DNA of 64,000 nucleotides. Origin: Microbacterium sp. LWH13-1.2 (GTDB lineage Bacteria > Actinomycetota > Actinomycetes > Actinomycetales > Microbacteriaceae). The notes below the pieces were generated by a model that saw only the letters and a program-made list of their open reading frames with translations, ran no database searches and was not told the origin of the DNA. Positions within the stretch are counted from its first letter, which is position 1. Each line of letters starts with the position of its first letter. Position numbers and translations under genes: made by a program. Below are positions 30,601-38,528 of this stretch, piece by piece. The stretch lies in assembly GCF_038397735.1 (NCBI RefSeq), contig NZ_CP151635.1:62001-126000 (forward strand), in the 5' to 3' direction.

Positions 30601-33577
30601 CCGCTACACCGTGCGCGACCCGCAGGGTGAAGAGGGTTCGGGTCTGGTCCGCATCGGAGTGCTCGACGCGGACGTCGACGACACAGCCCCCGTGACCTTC
30701 AGCGACTACGTGCGCGTCGAGGCGGGTTCGAAGACCCCGATCGTGCTCGACCCCCGTTCGAACGATCTCGACCCCGCGCAGAGCGAGCTCGAGATCACCG
30801 AGCTGGTGCCCAACGCTCCACCGGTCAAGGGCAACCCGCTGTACGACCGACTGAATGCGCTGATCGATTCCGACACCGACCTCGACGAGGGACGGGTCGT
30901 GCTGCGTGCGGGAGACACCGCCGGCACCAACTCCTACTTCTACACGGTCAAGTCGAAGCGCACCTCGAGCACCGCGCAGGGCCTGATCGTGGTCACGGTG
31001 ACCGACGGTGCCGTCGCCGATCAGCCGAGCGTCGCCGACACCGTCCTCACCGCACGCGACCGCGATGACCTCGCGGACCGCGGCATCGACGTCGTGACCG
31101 ATCGCGTGAGCTGGCCGTCGGGAGACACGTCGTCGCTCACCCTGAGCCTGTGGGGCGACCAGCCCGGGTACACCGTGCAGGGCAACCGCATCGTGGGCAC
31201 CGCTCCGACCGAGGGCGCGCTCGTCCCGTTCCAGCTCAAGGGCAAGGGGTCGGGCGGACGCGACGTCGTCGCGTACGGATTCCTGCGCATCCCCGCCTTC
31301 GATGACATGCAGGTGCAGCTCAAGCCCGGGTCCACGCCCGTCGTGGTCGACGAGGATGCCGCGGCATCGTTCGACGTGGGCGACTACGTCGATCTGACGG
31401 CATCGGATGCCATCGAGGTCGGCAGCGGTCAGTTCGGCGCCCAGCGTGCGGCTGCGTCGTGCGTCGCGGAGGGATCCGGTGGCGCGACCTACCGGGCGGG
31501 CCGCGAGGCGCCGTGGTCGGACACCTGCCTCGTGCCCGTGCGGCTCAAGGGGCAGGAGCGCTGGTCGTACATCGACGTGCCCATCAGCATCCGTCCGGCC
31601 GAGCCGCAGCTGCTGCTCTCGTCCATCTCGCACACGATCGCCCCCGGTGCCACCGCGACGATCGACATGTATGCCAACATGGCCGCCTGGGAGGGCGGGC
31701 GCGAAGGCAACGCGGGGTCGCTCGTGTACCGGGTCGTGTATTCCGGGTCGGCGTTCATCGTGACGCCCAACGGCAAGACCCTCACGATCGAGGCCCGCGC
31801 CGATGCGAAGCCGGGCAACAGCGAGAACATCAGCGTCACGGTCGAGCAGTACGGGCAGCCCTCGGCATCCGTCCGTCTCGTCGTCGGCGCGGCACCGCCG
31901 GATGCTCCGCGAGGGGCCACCTTCACGAAGCAGTGCATCGTGACGAGCCCGAACTGCACGATCGACGTGGTCGACGTGGCGGGCGAGTACGACCCCTTCG
32001 CGGGCAAGCCCGGCTCCGGGCTGCGCCTGATGTCGCTCGGCGCGGGAGCGCGCTGCGACGTGGCCTCGATCTCGACGTCGAACAGCAAGTCGATCACGGC
32101 GAGCTGGCCCGGCGGCGGACAGGCGCCCGGCGGGCAGTGCGTCATCCCGTTCGTGGTCTCGGATGCGCAGGGGCGAACCGGAACAGGAACCCTGACGCTC
32201 GACCTGCAGGGCTTCCCGCAGGCGCCCGCGAGCGTCACCACGGTCGGCTTCACTCGCACCACCGTGGTGCTCGAGGTGCCCCTCGGCGAGGCCGGGCGCG
32301 CACACCCGAGCGTCTCGGGAGTGACGATCATGCAGGACGGATCGCCGGCGAACGCCTCATGCAGTCCCGCGGGAGGCGCGTACCGCTGCACCGTGAACGG
32401 GCTCGTCAACGGAGCGCCGCACGTCTTCACCGCAGCCGCAGTCAACGCCGTCGGCACGTCGGCCACGACCTCGCCCCTCACGAGCTGGGCGTATGCGGCG
32501 CCGGTCGTCTCGAACGCGACCGCGACGCCGGTCTACCGCCCGGGAGGCTCCGACCGCGGTCGAGGCATCGTCGCGCTCGCGATCGACGCATCGGATGACG
32601 CGCTGGCCTTCCGCATCGAGGAGACCGGCGAGATGATTCCCCGGAACGGGGGCACGACCCAGGTGGAGATCGGTCTGTCGCCCGGAGCGCAGAACCTCAC
32701 GATCGTCCCCATCAGCGAGTTCCAGCCGCCGAACGGCGAGGGTGGCAACGAGGGCGGCGCCTTCCGCACCTCGGTGACGGTGGCGGGCTCTCCGTACTTC
32801 GATCCGTCGTGGACCAACGCGAGCTCACCGACCAACACGTCGATCGACGTGTCGGGCATCGCCGCGCAGGCCAACGGCAGTGCCCAGGGCCTAGACGTCG
32901 TCTACGTCGCGTGGCGCTCGGGCAATGCCAGCTGCAGCGCCGACGGCAACGGGCGGCTCTCGGTATCCGGCGCCGAGGTGCAGTCCGCCTCGCCGTCGAT
33001 TCAGGGTCTTCAGCAGTATCAGGTCTACAACGTGAAGGCCTGCGCCTCGAACGGTTACGGAGTCGCGGAGTCGTCGACCGCGACGGTGTTCACCTTCAGG
33101 TCCGTCGACGGCCCCAGCGGCAACACCACGTACACTGTGGCGACCTCGCCGGCGAAGAACGGCAACCGGTACGAGTACGGTCTGTCGTCGGCTCCGGCAC
33201 TCAATGTCGAAGAGGGCTTCGTCGCGCGATACAACATGTACGGGGATTGGCGAGGAGACTTCTGGCTCACCCCCGACTCGTCCCCGGGGCAGGTGCGAGC
33301 GCAGGCCTGCCACGCGCAGCAGACGGGCTCGTGCTCGGGCGCGGTGAACATCACCGCCACGACGGCGCCGACGATCGTGAATGTCGATTTCCAGGCGTGT
33401 ATGCCCGCGCGTGAATCCGATGTCGTCACGGTGTCGGGAGCGGCCAGCGGGTCGTACGACCGGGTCGTCACACCCGTGGTCGACACCCCCGGTGCCTTCG
33501 ACGTGAAGATCACCTGGAAGGGCGCGTACGCGACCCTGTCACCCATCACCCATCGAGTGACGGGCGCCTGCCCCTGA
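27656..33577 (+). CDS. Giant membrane-tethered Ig-like/fibronectin type III protein
   Basis: A 1973-aa protein. Residues about 17-41 are a transmembrane anchor with the bulk outside. Residues about 45-390 form a WD/propeller-like segment (WRLDP-, SGELWLQG- and DTGGGTLWVDG-like strands). From about 410 come many cadherin/Ig-like domains, the first marked by PVAVDDAFGVRAGEQV and LLNDHDPN, with repeats such as ANDVAPRGE, SNDLDPAQSE and DSDGDRV. The last 450 residues are fibronectin type III-like (QAPASVTTVGFTRTTVVLEV). Paired Cys residues appear in the C-terminal half. It overlaps the kinase stop by 1 bp. I infer an extracellular scaffold or sensor reading the wall and signalling to the kinase; no enzymatic domain is visible. 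Confidence 0.9.
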   Translation: MAIGDRNRAETKPRSRSRLIAAISGVAALAVVVTLAVTAQGYQSQEVPRLESAVWVMRDSGQYARVNTELAEIDTVRNVDDPEAVWQSGSAAVLYAQGNRQRWDLDPASPTDLLSDSSDAGTPLASEPTPAGTREILSAGPYVAYRTDTGQVSVTTLDRGAATALVDPFAGVEVEEGEDPPTYTADAIGLSPEGLLVLYSADEGAVRRFDIDEHRFLGDPASVSSAPEAGEGLSVTVVGDRWAMLQTGSGELWLQGRDEPVELDVADDARLQEGATAGESLFIADSDGLVSVDLDSGESERVADATGVPAAPVVVGDDTYAAWLDTGGGTLWVDGETVPLRVPDEALDSATIEPVFQENGDRAVLSETGTGLIWTAPDGELIPLEQWAIEDETEQQEGTIIVEDVAEQLPPVAVDDAFGVRAGEQVILPVLLNDHDPNKKDVLTIDPDSVAGGLGDPAFGDLTLVANGQSLVVNVKAGSGQTSFTYAVTDGAAVSPPATVTLTVVDAGVNSAPVWCGVDACQQEWPTPQLLPGGSTVVSALSGWVDPEGDPFVLSDAYETDSSSPVMVVPMADGRVAIRHTDPNAADAVIAVTVVVEDVHGATAEKTLDVQVTGSPALVASPVALTARVGELQSIRISDHLSGGSGSYRLVDAVQTAATAQGLEVTPNAASGTVELTVAEPGQYVVTYTAQDVSTQAEQSAVIRITAVDGSSGLAMAPLTAFVREGEDTTVDVLRAVQNTSGRVLMLSDAVSSTPQLNVRVVGNESIRVNGTTEDGEPGVIGRATVTVADGSGAAVQGTVTVFLTPPSTVTRPIVFPDAITVRAGSLTRIAVTANDVAPRGEPLVVLPEVTGSGEAGELVFADRNALRYLAPTTPGTYRLTYSVSLERNPSLSDNGTVTVTVVPPGTNRAPTPTTLTGRVLSGQTVSLRVPANGMDSDGDRVVLTGIEQPEKGAGTATISASGESIVYRAPAAGVQGGQASFRYTVRDPQGEEGSGLVRIGVLDADVDDTAPVTFSDYVRVEAGSKTPIVLDPRSNDLDPAQSELEITELVPNAPPVKGNPLYDRLNALIDSDTDLDEGRVVLRAGDTAGTNSYFYTVKSKRTSSTAQGLIVVTVTDGAVADQPSVADTVLTARDRDDLADRGIDVVTDRVSWPSGDTSSLTLSLWGDQPGYTVQGNRIVGTAPTEGALVPFQLKGKGSGGRDVVAYGFLRIPAFDDMQVQLKPGSTPVVVDEDAAASFDVGDYVDLTASDAIEVGSGQFGAQRAAASCVAEGSGGATYRAGREAPWSDTCLVPVRLKGQERWSYIDVPISIRPAEPQLLLSSISHTIAPGATATIDMYANMAAWEGGREGNAGSLVYRVVYSGSAFIVTPNGKTLTIEARADAKPGNSENISVTVEQYGQPSASVRLVVGAAPPDAPRGATFTKQCIVTSPNCTIDVVDVAGEYDPFAGKPGSGLRLMSLGAGARCDVASISTSNSKSITASWPGGGQAPGGQCVIPFVVSDAQGRTGTGTLTLDLQGFPQAPASVTTVGFTRTTVVLEVPLGEAGRAHPSVSGVTIMQDGSPANASCSPAGGAYRCTVNGLVNGAPHVFTAAAVNAVGTSATTSPLTSWAYAAPVVSNATATPVYRPGGSDRGRGIVALAIDASDDALAFRIEETGEMIPRNGGTTQVEIGLSPGAQNLTIVPISEFQPPNGEGGNEGGAFRTSVTVAGSPYFDPSWTNASSPTNTSIDVSGIAAQANGSAQGLDVVYVAWRSGNASCSADGNGRLSVSGAEVQSASPSIQGLQQYQVYNVKACASNGYGVAESSTATVFTFRSVDGPSGNTTYTVATSPAKNGNRYEYGLSSAPALNVEEGFVARYNMYGDWRGDFWLTPDSSPGQVRAQACHAQQTGSCSGAVNITATTAPTIVNVDFQACMPARESDVVTVSGAASGSYDRVVTPVVDTPGAFDVKITWKGAYATLSPITHRVTGACP

Positions 33578-33622
33578 GGCGGGTCTCCCGATCACCACAC
33601 AACCAACGAATACTCTTTCCTT

Positions 33623-34612
33623 ATGCCTGCTCCCACAGCTGCTCCCGTCACCCTCGCTCCCGAACAGGCCGCCTGGTTCGCGGAGACCTTCTCGATCCTC
33701 AGCGGCAACGTCGAGCAGGCGATCCTCGGCAAGCGGCACGTGGTCGAGCTGGTGCTCGCCGCGGCCGTCAGCGGGGGACACGTGCTGCTCGAGGACTTCC
33801 CCGGCACAGGCAAGACGGCGCTTGCGCGCGCCATCGCCCAGACGGTGACCGGCACGAGCACCCGCATCCAGTTCACCCCCGACCTGCTGCCGGGTGATGT
33901 GACGGGCATCACGGTCTACGACCAGAAGGAGGGCGCCTTCGAGTTCCACGCCGGCCCCGTCTTCGCGAACATCGTGCTCGCCGACGAGATCAACCGCGCG
34001 AGCCCCAAAACGCAGTCCTCGCTGCTCGAGGTCATGGAAGAGGGAACCGTCACGGTCGACGGTGTCACCCGCCCGGTGCCTTCGCCGTTCCTCGTGATGG
34101 CGACGCAGAACCCCATCGAGCAGGGCGGCACCTACCGTCTGCCCGAGGCGCAGCTCGACCGGTTCATGATCAAGACGTCGATCGGCTACCCCGACGAGGC
34201 GGCCACCATGCGCATCCTCCAGGGGGCCGCGCAGCCGAAGCACGTGCTCGACGGCATCGTCGGCACCGACACCATCCTCACGATGGCCGAGATGACCCGC
34301 GGCGTCTACGTGAACCCGCTCGTCTCCGACTACATCATGCGCATCGTCGACGCCACGCGTCGGGCCTCCGAGGTCCGTCTCGGCGCGAGCGTGCGAGGCG
34401 CGATCGCGCTGTCCCGACTGGTGATGACCTGGGCCGCCAAGAACGGTCGAACCTTCGTCACGCCCGACGACGTGCGCGAGCTCGCGGTCGTGGCGCTCGC
34501 CCACCGTCTCGTGCTCGAGCCCGAGGCCGAGTTCGACGGCGTCACCGCCGTCGCCGTCGTGGGCCAGATCCTGCTCGACGTCGAGCCCCCGCGCGAGAAC
34601 GGCACTGCGTGA
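33623..34612 (+). CDS. MoxR family AAA+ ATPase
   Basis: A 329-aa AAA+ protein. Walker A is LEDFPGTGKTALA near residues 53-65, Walker B is IVLADEINRASPKTQSSLLE, sensor 1 is MATQNPIEQGGTYRLPEAQLDRF, and a lid domain follows. MoxR ATPases act as chaperones that mature or activate partner proteins, usually encoded with a DUF58 protein as here. TACTCT at 33611-33616 ends 6 nt before the ATG and no ribosome binding site is visible, so an internal leaderless start is possible. The next gene overlaps by 4 bp (GTGA). Confidence 0.95.
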   Translation: MPAPTAAPVTLAPEQAAWFAETFSILSGNVEQAILGKRHVVELVLAAAVSGGHVLLEDFPGTGKTALARAIAQTVTGTSTRIQFTPDLLPGDVTGITVYDQKEGAFEFHAGPVFANIVLADEINRASPKTQSSLLEVMEEGTVTVDGVTRPVPSPFLVMATQNPIEQGGTYRLPEAQLDRFMIKTSIGYPDEAATMRILQGAAQPKHVLDGIVGTDTILTMAEMTRGVYVNPLVSDYIMRIVDATRRASEVRLGASVRGAIALSRLVMTWAAKNGRTFVTPDDVRELAVVALAHRLVLEPEAEFDGVTAVAVVGQILLDVEPPRENGTA

Positions 34613-35979
34613 GCTTCAGCACCGAGTCCCGTCTGACGCGCACGACGGCGGGCACGAGCACGTCGACGCGCACGTCGACGGTCACGCGCTACGACCGCAC
34701 GCGCCGCGGCCCCGTCCGCGGCGCGGTCTTCGGCGTTCGTCGCGCGGCTCGCAACACGGGGCGCGCGGCGCGCGCATCCGTCGCCTGGGTGCGCGAGACG
34801 GTCACGGCGGCAGGGATGCTGGTGGCCGTGGCGCTCGTTCTCGGTCTCGTCGCCGGACTGCTGTTCGGCTGGGTCGAGGCCTGGGCCGTGGCTGCGATCG
34901 CTCTGGTGCTGCTGGTCGCCTGCATCCCGTTCATCCTCGGCACCCACGACTACCGGATCGACCTCACCCTCGATCGTGATCGGGTGGTGGCCGGAGCGGA
35001 GATCGGGGCCACCCTCGACGTCCGAAACAACGGCGAGCACCTCTCGCTCCCCGGCGTCGTCGATGTGCCGGTGGGGGAGGGGCTCGTGGAGGCGCACGTC
35101 CCGCTGCTGCGCCCCGGCTCCCATCACCGCGAGCAGCTCACGATCGCCGCTCACCGCCGCGGTGTCATCGACGTCGGTCCCATGACCATCACGCGCGGCG
35201 ATCCGATCGGCATCCTCCGGCGGGAGCTCCGATGGCCAGACGTGCAGCGGATCCACGTGCACCCGGTCACGGTTCGTCTTCCCAGCACCAGCGCGGGCCT
35301 CATCCGCGACCTCGAGGGCACTCCCAGTTCGGTCCTGGTCGACGCCGACCTCTCGTTCCACGCCGTGCGCGAGTATGTCGTCGGCGATTCGCAGCGGCAC
35401 GTGCACTGGAAGTCGACGGCCAAGACCGGCAAGCTCATGGTGCGCCAGTACGAGGAATCGCGGCACGCCCGCATCGCGATCATCCTCGACCTCGACGCCG
35501 AGTCGTACGAGACCGACGAGGAGTTCGAGAACACGGTCAGTGCCGCAGCATCCCTCGCACTGCAGGGCGTGCGCGACGGCCGTGACGTGCTCTTCTCGGT
35601 GAGCAACGAGATCCCCGAGCACAGCCGCGCCGAGGTGCTCTCGATCCGCACGCTGCCGACTGTGACCCCCAAGGCTCTGCTCGATGCCACTTCGACGATC
35701 GACGCGGCCGACCGGGTCATGCGTCTCGAGGCGGTCACCGCTCTCACCGTGCAGTCGTATCCGGACCTCTCGATCGGATTCCTCCTGACCGGGTCTCGGA
35801 TGCCGCTCGATCGTCTCCGGCTCGCAGCGGTCAAGCTGCCCGCCTCGGTCGAGGCGGTCGCCGTGCGCAGTGAACTCGGCGAGCAGCCCACCATGCGCGC
35901 GGCCCGCGAACTCGCGGTCATGACCCTCGGCGCCCTCGGCGACCTGCCGCAGATGCTCGCGCGCGGAGCCCTCCGATGA
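34609..35979 (+). CDS. DUF58 domain membrane protein
   Basis: A 456-aa protein with two transmembrane helices near residues 65-110 after a Thr/Arg-rich N-terminus. An outer or juxtamembrane beta domain follows, then the DUF58 core (HVHWKSTAKTGKLMVRQYEES), a vWA-like fold. DUF58 proteins partner with MoxR ATPases. It overlaps moxR and the transglutaminase-like gene by 4 bp on each side, so the three are translationally coupled. In related MoxR-DUF58-transglutaminase clusters the function is poorly known; assembly of a cell-envelope complex is an inference. Confidence 0.92.
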   Translation: MSFSTESRLTRTTAGTSTSTRTSTVTRYDRTRRGPVRGAVFGVRRAARNTGRAARASVAWVRETVTAAGMLVAVALVLGLVAGLLFGWVEAWAVAAIALVLLVACIPFILGTHDYRIDLTLDRDRVVAGAEIGATLDVRNNGEHLSLPGVVDVPVGEGLVEAHVPLLRPGSHHREQLTIAAHRRGVIDVGPMTITRGDPIGILRRELRWPDVQRIHVHPVTVRLPSTSAGLIRDLEGTPSSVLVDADLSFHAVREYVVGDSQRHVHWKSTAKTGKLMVRQYEESRHARIAIILDLDAESYETDEEFENTVSAAASLALQGVRDGRDVLFSVSNEIPEHSRAEVLSIRTLPTVTPKALLDATSTIDAADRVMRLEAVTALTVQSYPDLSIGFLLTGSRMPLDRLRLAAVKLPASVEAVAVRSELGEQPTMRAARELAVMTLGALGDLPQMLARGALR

Positions 35980-38528
35980 GCACGGCAGGCGCGAAGCGGG
36001 GCGTGGCCGGGTCGCGCCGGTCGTTCGTCCTCTCGGCCCTCACCTTCTGGTCGCTCGGCTACGTGCTGGTCGGTGTCGGCCTCGCGACCGCGGCGGTCTG
36101 GCCGGTATACGAATCGCCGCGCGCCCTGGCGGTCGGCCTCGTCGGCGGTCTGCTCGGCATGGCCGTCGCCGTGCTCACGCGACTGCTGCGCTGGGGGATG
36201 CTCTTCGGCGCCCTCGCGGCGGTCGGCACGTATCTCGTGGTCGCGGTGCCGCTCGCGATCCCCTCGGCGTTGTCGTCCGTCCCTGCCTTCATCGGGGGCC
36301 TCCGCGATGCGGTGCTCGGTGTCGTTCTCGGCTGGAAGCAGATGCTGACGCTCAACCCGCCGCTCGGCGAGTACCAGGCCGTTCTCATCCCTTATCTCGT
36401 CGTCATGCTGTTCGGTGCGTTCGTCGCGACCGTCCTCGTGCTCGAGAACGGACGCCGCGCCACGATCGCCGTCCCCGTCGTGACGGCGATGAGCGTGTTC
36501 GGCATCGCCTTCGGCGTGAGCGGCACCACATCGCCCGTCTCGATCCTCGGTGTGGCGCTTCCGGCTCCCCGGGAGTGGCTGATCGGCGTCGCCCTCTTCG
36601 TCTCCGCCCTCGTCTGGCTGGTCGGTCGGGCCCGGCTGCAGCGTGCCCAGGCATTGCGCACGGTCGCCGCCGCCAACATCTCGCGCCGGGCCACCCCGGT
36701 GTGGTTGACCGTGCGCAGGCACCTCCTCTCGGCGGCGCTCGCGGTCGTCGCGCTCGTCGCCGGATTCGCGATCGCCCCGGCAGCGGCCGGCTGGTCGGAT
36801 CGTTCGGTGCTGCGCGACGAGGTCGAGCCGATGATCGTCGTGCAGCAGCAGGCGAGCCCGCTCAGCGCCTACCGCTCGTGGTTCGCCGGCGGCACGCTCG
36901 ACCAGACCGTCCTGCGGGTGCAGGGTGACCCGGGTGCGGTCGACCGCATCCGCCTCGTCACCCTGGATTCGTACGACGGCGAGGACTTCCACATCGACCC
37001 CGACGACCGGTTCAGCCGCCTCCCGCGCACGGCGCTCCCCGCAGCCGGTCGGGTGACGCTCGACATCACGATCGGCGACGCCTACCGCGGCATCTGGGTG
37101 CCGGCACCGGCCGGCCTCGCGGAGGCGCCGGCCTTCTCCGGCACCCGTGCCGATGCGCTCGCCGACGGGTTCCACGTGAACGAGGGCGGCGACACGGCGA
37201 TCACGATCGCCGAGACCTCCGACGGCGACGAGGGACTCATCCCCGGCGACCGCTATACGGTGCTCGCGGATGCCCCCGGCGATCAGGGAGACATCACCGC
37301 ACTGCAGGGCGGAGCGTCGAACCTCGACACCGATCGGTACCCCGCCCTCGTCGAGTGGGCCGAGATGCAGGAGCAGCCTCGCACCGGTGCGGGGTATCTC
37401 GAGATCATCGATCGTCTGCGCTCCCGCGGATACCTCAGCCATGCCCTGCTCGACGACGAAGCGGCAGCGGGGTGGATCGCGTCGCTCAAGGAGTCCGAAG
37501 GGTACGCGTTCGCACCGAGCTACGCCGGCCACTCCGCGGCTCGCATCGAAGAGCTCTTCACAGACATGGTCGAGCAGGAGCGGCGGGCGGGAGCGGATGC
37601 CGCACCCGAACTGCTCGTCTCGGCGGTCGGCGACGACGAGCAGTTCTCGGTGGCGGCCGCGCTTCTCGCCGAGCACTGGGGTCTCGAGTCCCGCGTCGTG
37701 ATCGGCACGCGTCTCGCCGCGGCCGAGGAGGTGCCCGGGATCCCCGCGTGCACCGAGACGTGCACGGGGGCGAACATGAGTGCCTGGGTCGAGGTGCGTG
37801 CCTCCGGCGCTGACTGGATGCCGGTCGACACGACACCGCAGTATGCGATGCTGCCGAGCTCGATCACAGAGGGCGAGCAGCTGCCGGAGCATCCCACGGT
37901 CCCCGAACAGCCTCGCTCTGAGGCGCTGGACCCTCCTCAGGCGCAGAGCGACTCGAACAACGACGCGCCTCCGCTCGAGGACCCGCAGTCGGAGGTGCTG
38001 GCGATCCTGTTGCCGATCCTGCGGGCGGTGGGTCTGAGCCTGCTCGGACTCGTGTTGCTCGCGCTGCCCTTCCTCGTGCTCGTGCTCGCCAAGCGGCAGC
38101 GAGCCAGAGCTCGACGCACGGCCGCCGAACCCGAGGTGCGTCTCGCCGGGGCGTGGGAAGAACTCGTCGACGTGTATGCCGACCACGACGTCGCGATGGA
38201 GACGCAGGGCACGCGCACACAGCGTGCACTGTCGACCGACCGCGAGGCGGCGGACCGTCTGGCGGCACTCGTCGACCGAGCGGTGTTCGCCGAGCACCCG
38301 CCGACGAAGGACGAGGCGAGTGCCGCGTGGGAGATCGTGGATGCGGAGCGCGCGGAACTCGCGCATGCCGGTCGATGGTGGCACCGCCTCATCATGCGGG
38401 TGCGACCGGCATCGTTCGTCGGTCGGGTGAGGTCGGCGGGCGGCATCCGGTTCTTCGGGCTTCGGCCCGCGCTCGGTACGCTCGGACTGACCGGTTCGCT
38501 CGGCGACCGGAAGAAGGGGGACTCATGA
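35976..38528 (+). CDS. TgpA-like transglutaminase-fold membrane protein, probably inactive
   Basis: An 850-aa protein with about six N-terminal transmembrane helices, an extracellular region with a transglutaminase-like core, a C-terminal helix (about 690-715) and a cytoplasmic tail of about 130 aa. In active members the core reads GxCEQF...HAWVEV...DxTP. Here it is VGDDEQFSVAAALLAE (Asp554 in the Cys position), NMSAWVEV (Ser602 in the His position) and PVDTTP (Asp618 kept). Two of the three catalytic residues appear lost, so a structural or binding role is likely. It overlaps both neighbours by 4 bp (ATGA). The domain identity is firm; inactivity rests on my alignment by eye. Confidence 0.88.
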   Translation: MSTAGAKRGVAGSRRSFVLSALTFWSLGYVLVGVGLATAAVWPVYESPRALAVGLVGGLLGMAVAVLTRLLRWGMLFGALAAVGTYLVVAVPLAIPSALSSVPAFIGGLRDAVLGVVLGWKQMLTLNPPLGEYQAVLIPYLVVMLFGAFVATVLVLENGRRATIAVPVVTAMSVFGIAFGVSGTTSPVSILGVALPAPREWLIGVALFVSALVWLVGRARLQRAQALRTVAAANISRRATPVWLTVRRHLLSAALAVVALVAGFAIAPAAAGWSDRSVLRDEVEPMIVVQQQASPLSAYRSWFAGGTLDQTVLRVQGDPGAVDRIRLVTLDSYDGEDFHIDPDDRFSRLPRTALPAAGRVTLDITIGDAYRGIWVPAPAGLAEAPAFSGTRADALADGFHVNEGGDTAITIAETSDGDEGLIPGDRYTVLADAPGDQGDITALQGGASNLDTDRYPALVEWAEMQEQPRTGAGYLEIIDRLRSRGYLSHALLDDEAAAGWIASLKESEGYAFAPSYAGHSAARIEELFTDMVEQERRAGADAAPELLVSAVGDDEQFSVAAALLAEHWGLESRVVIGTRLAAAEEVPGIPACTETCTGANMSAWVEVRASGADWMPVDTTPQYAMLPSSITEGEQLPEHPTVPEQPRSEALDPPQAQSDSNNDAPPLEDPQSEVLAILLPILRAVGLSLLGLVLLALPFLVLVLAKRQRARARRTAAEPEVRLAGAWEELVDVYADHDVAMETQGTRTQRALSTDREAADRLAALVDRAVFAEHPPTKDEASAAWEIVDAERAELAHAGRWWHRLIMRVRPASFVGRVRSAGGIRFFGLRPALGTLGLTGSLGDRKKGDS

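Noticed and set aside
29786..32305. 839-aa minus-strand open frame opposite the giant Ig/FN3 gene
   Set aside because: Antisense shadow; composition is Arg/Gly/His-rich and has no start signal or motif.
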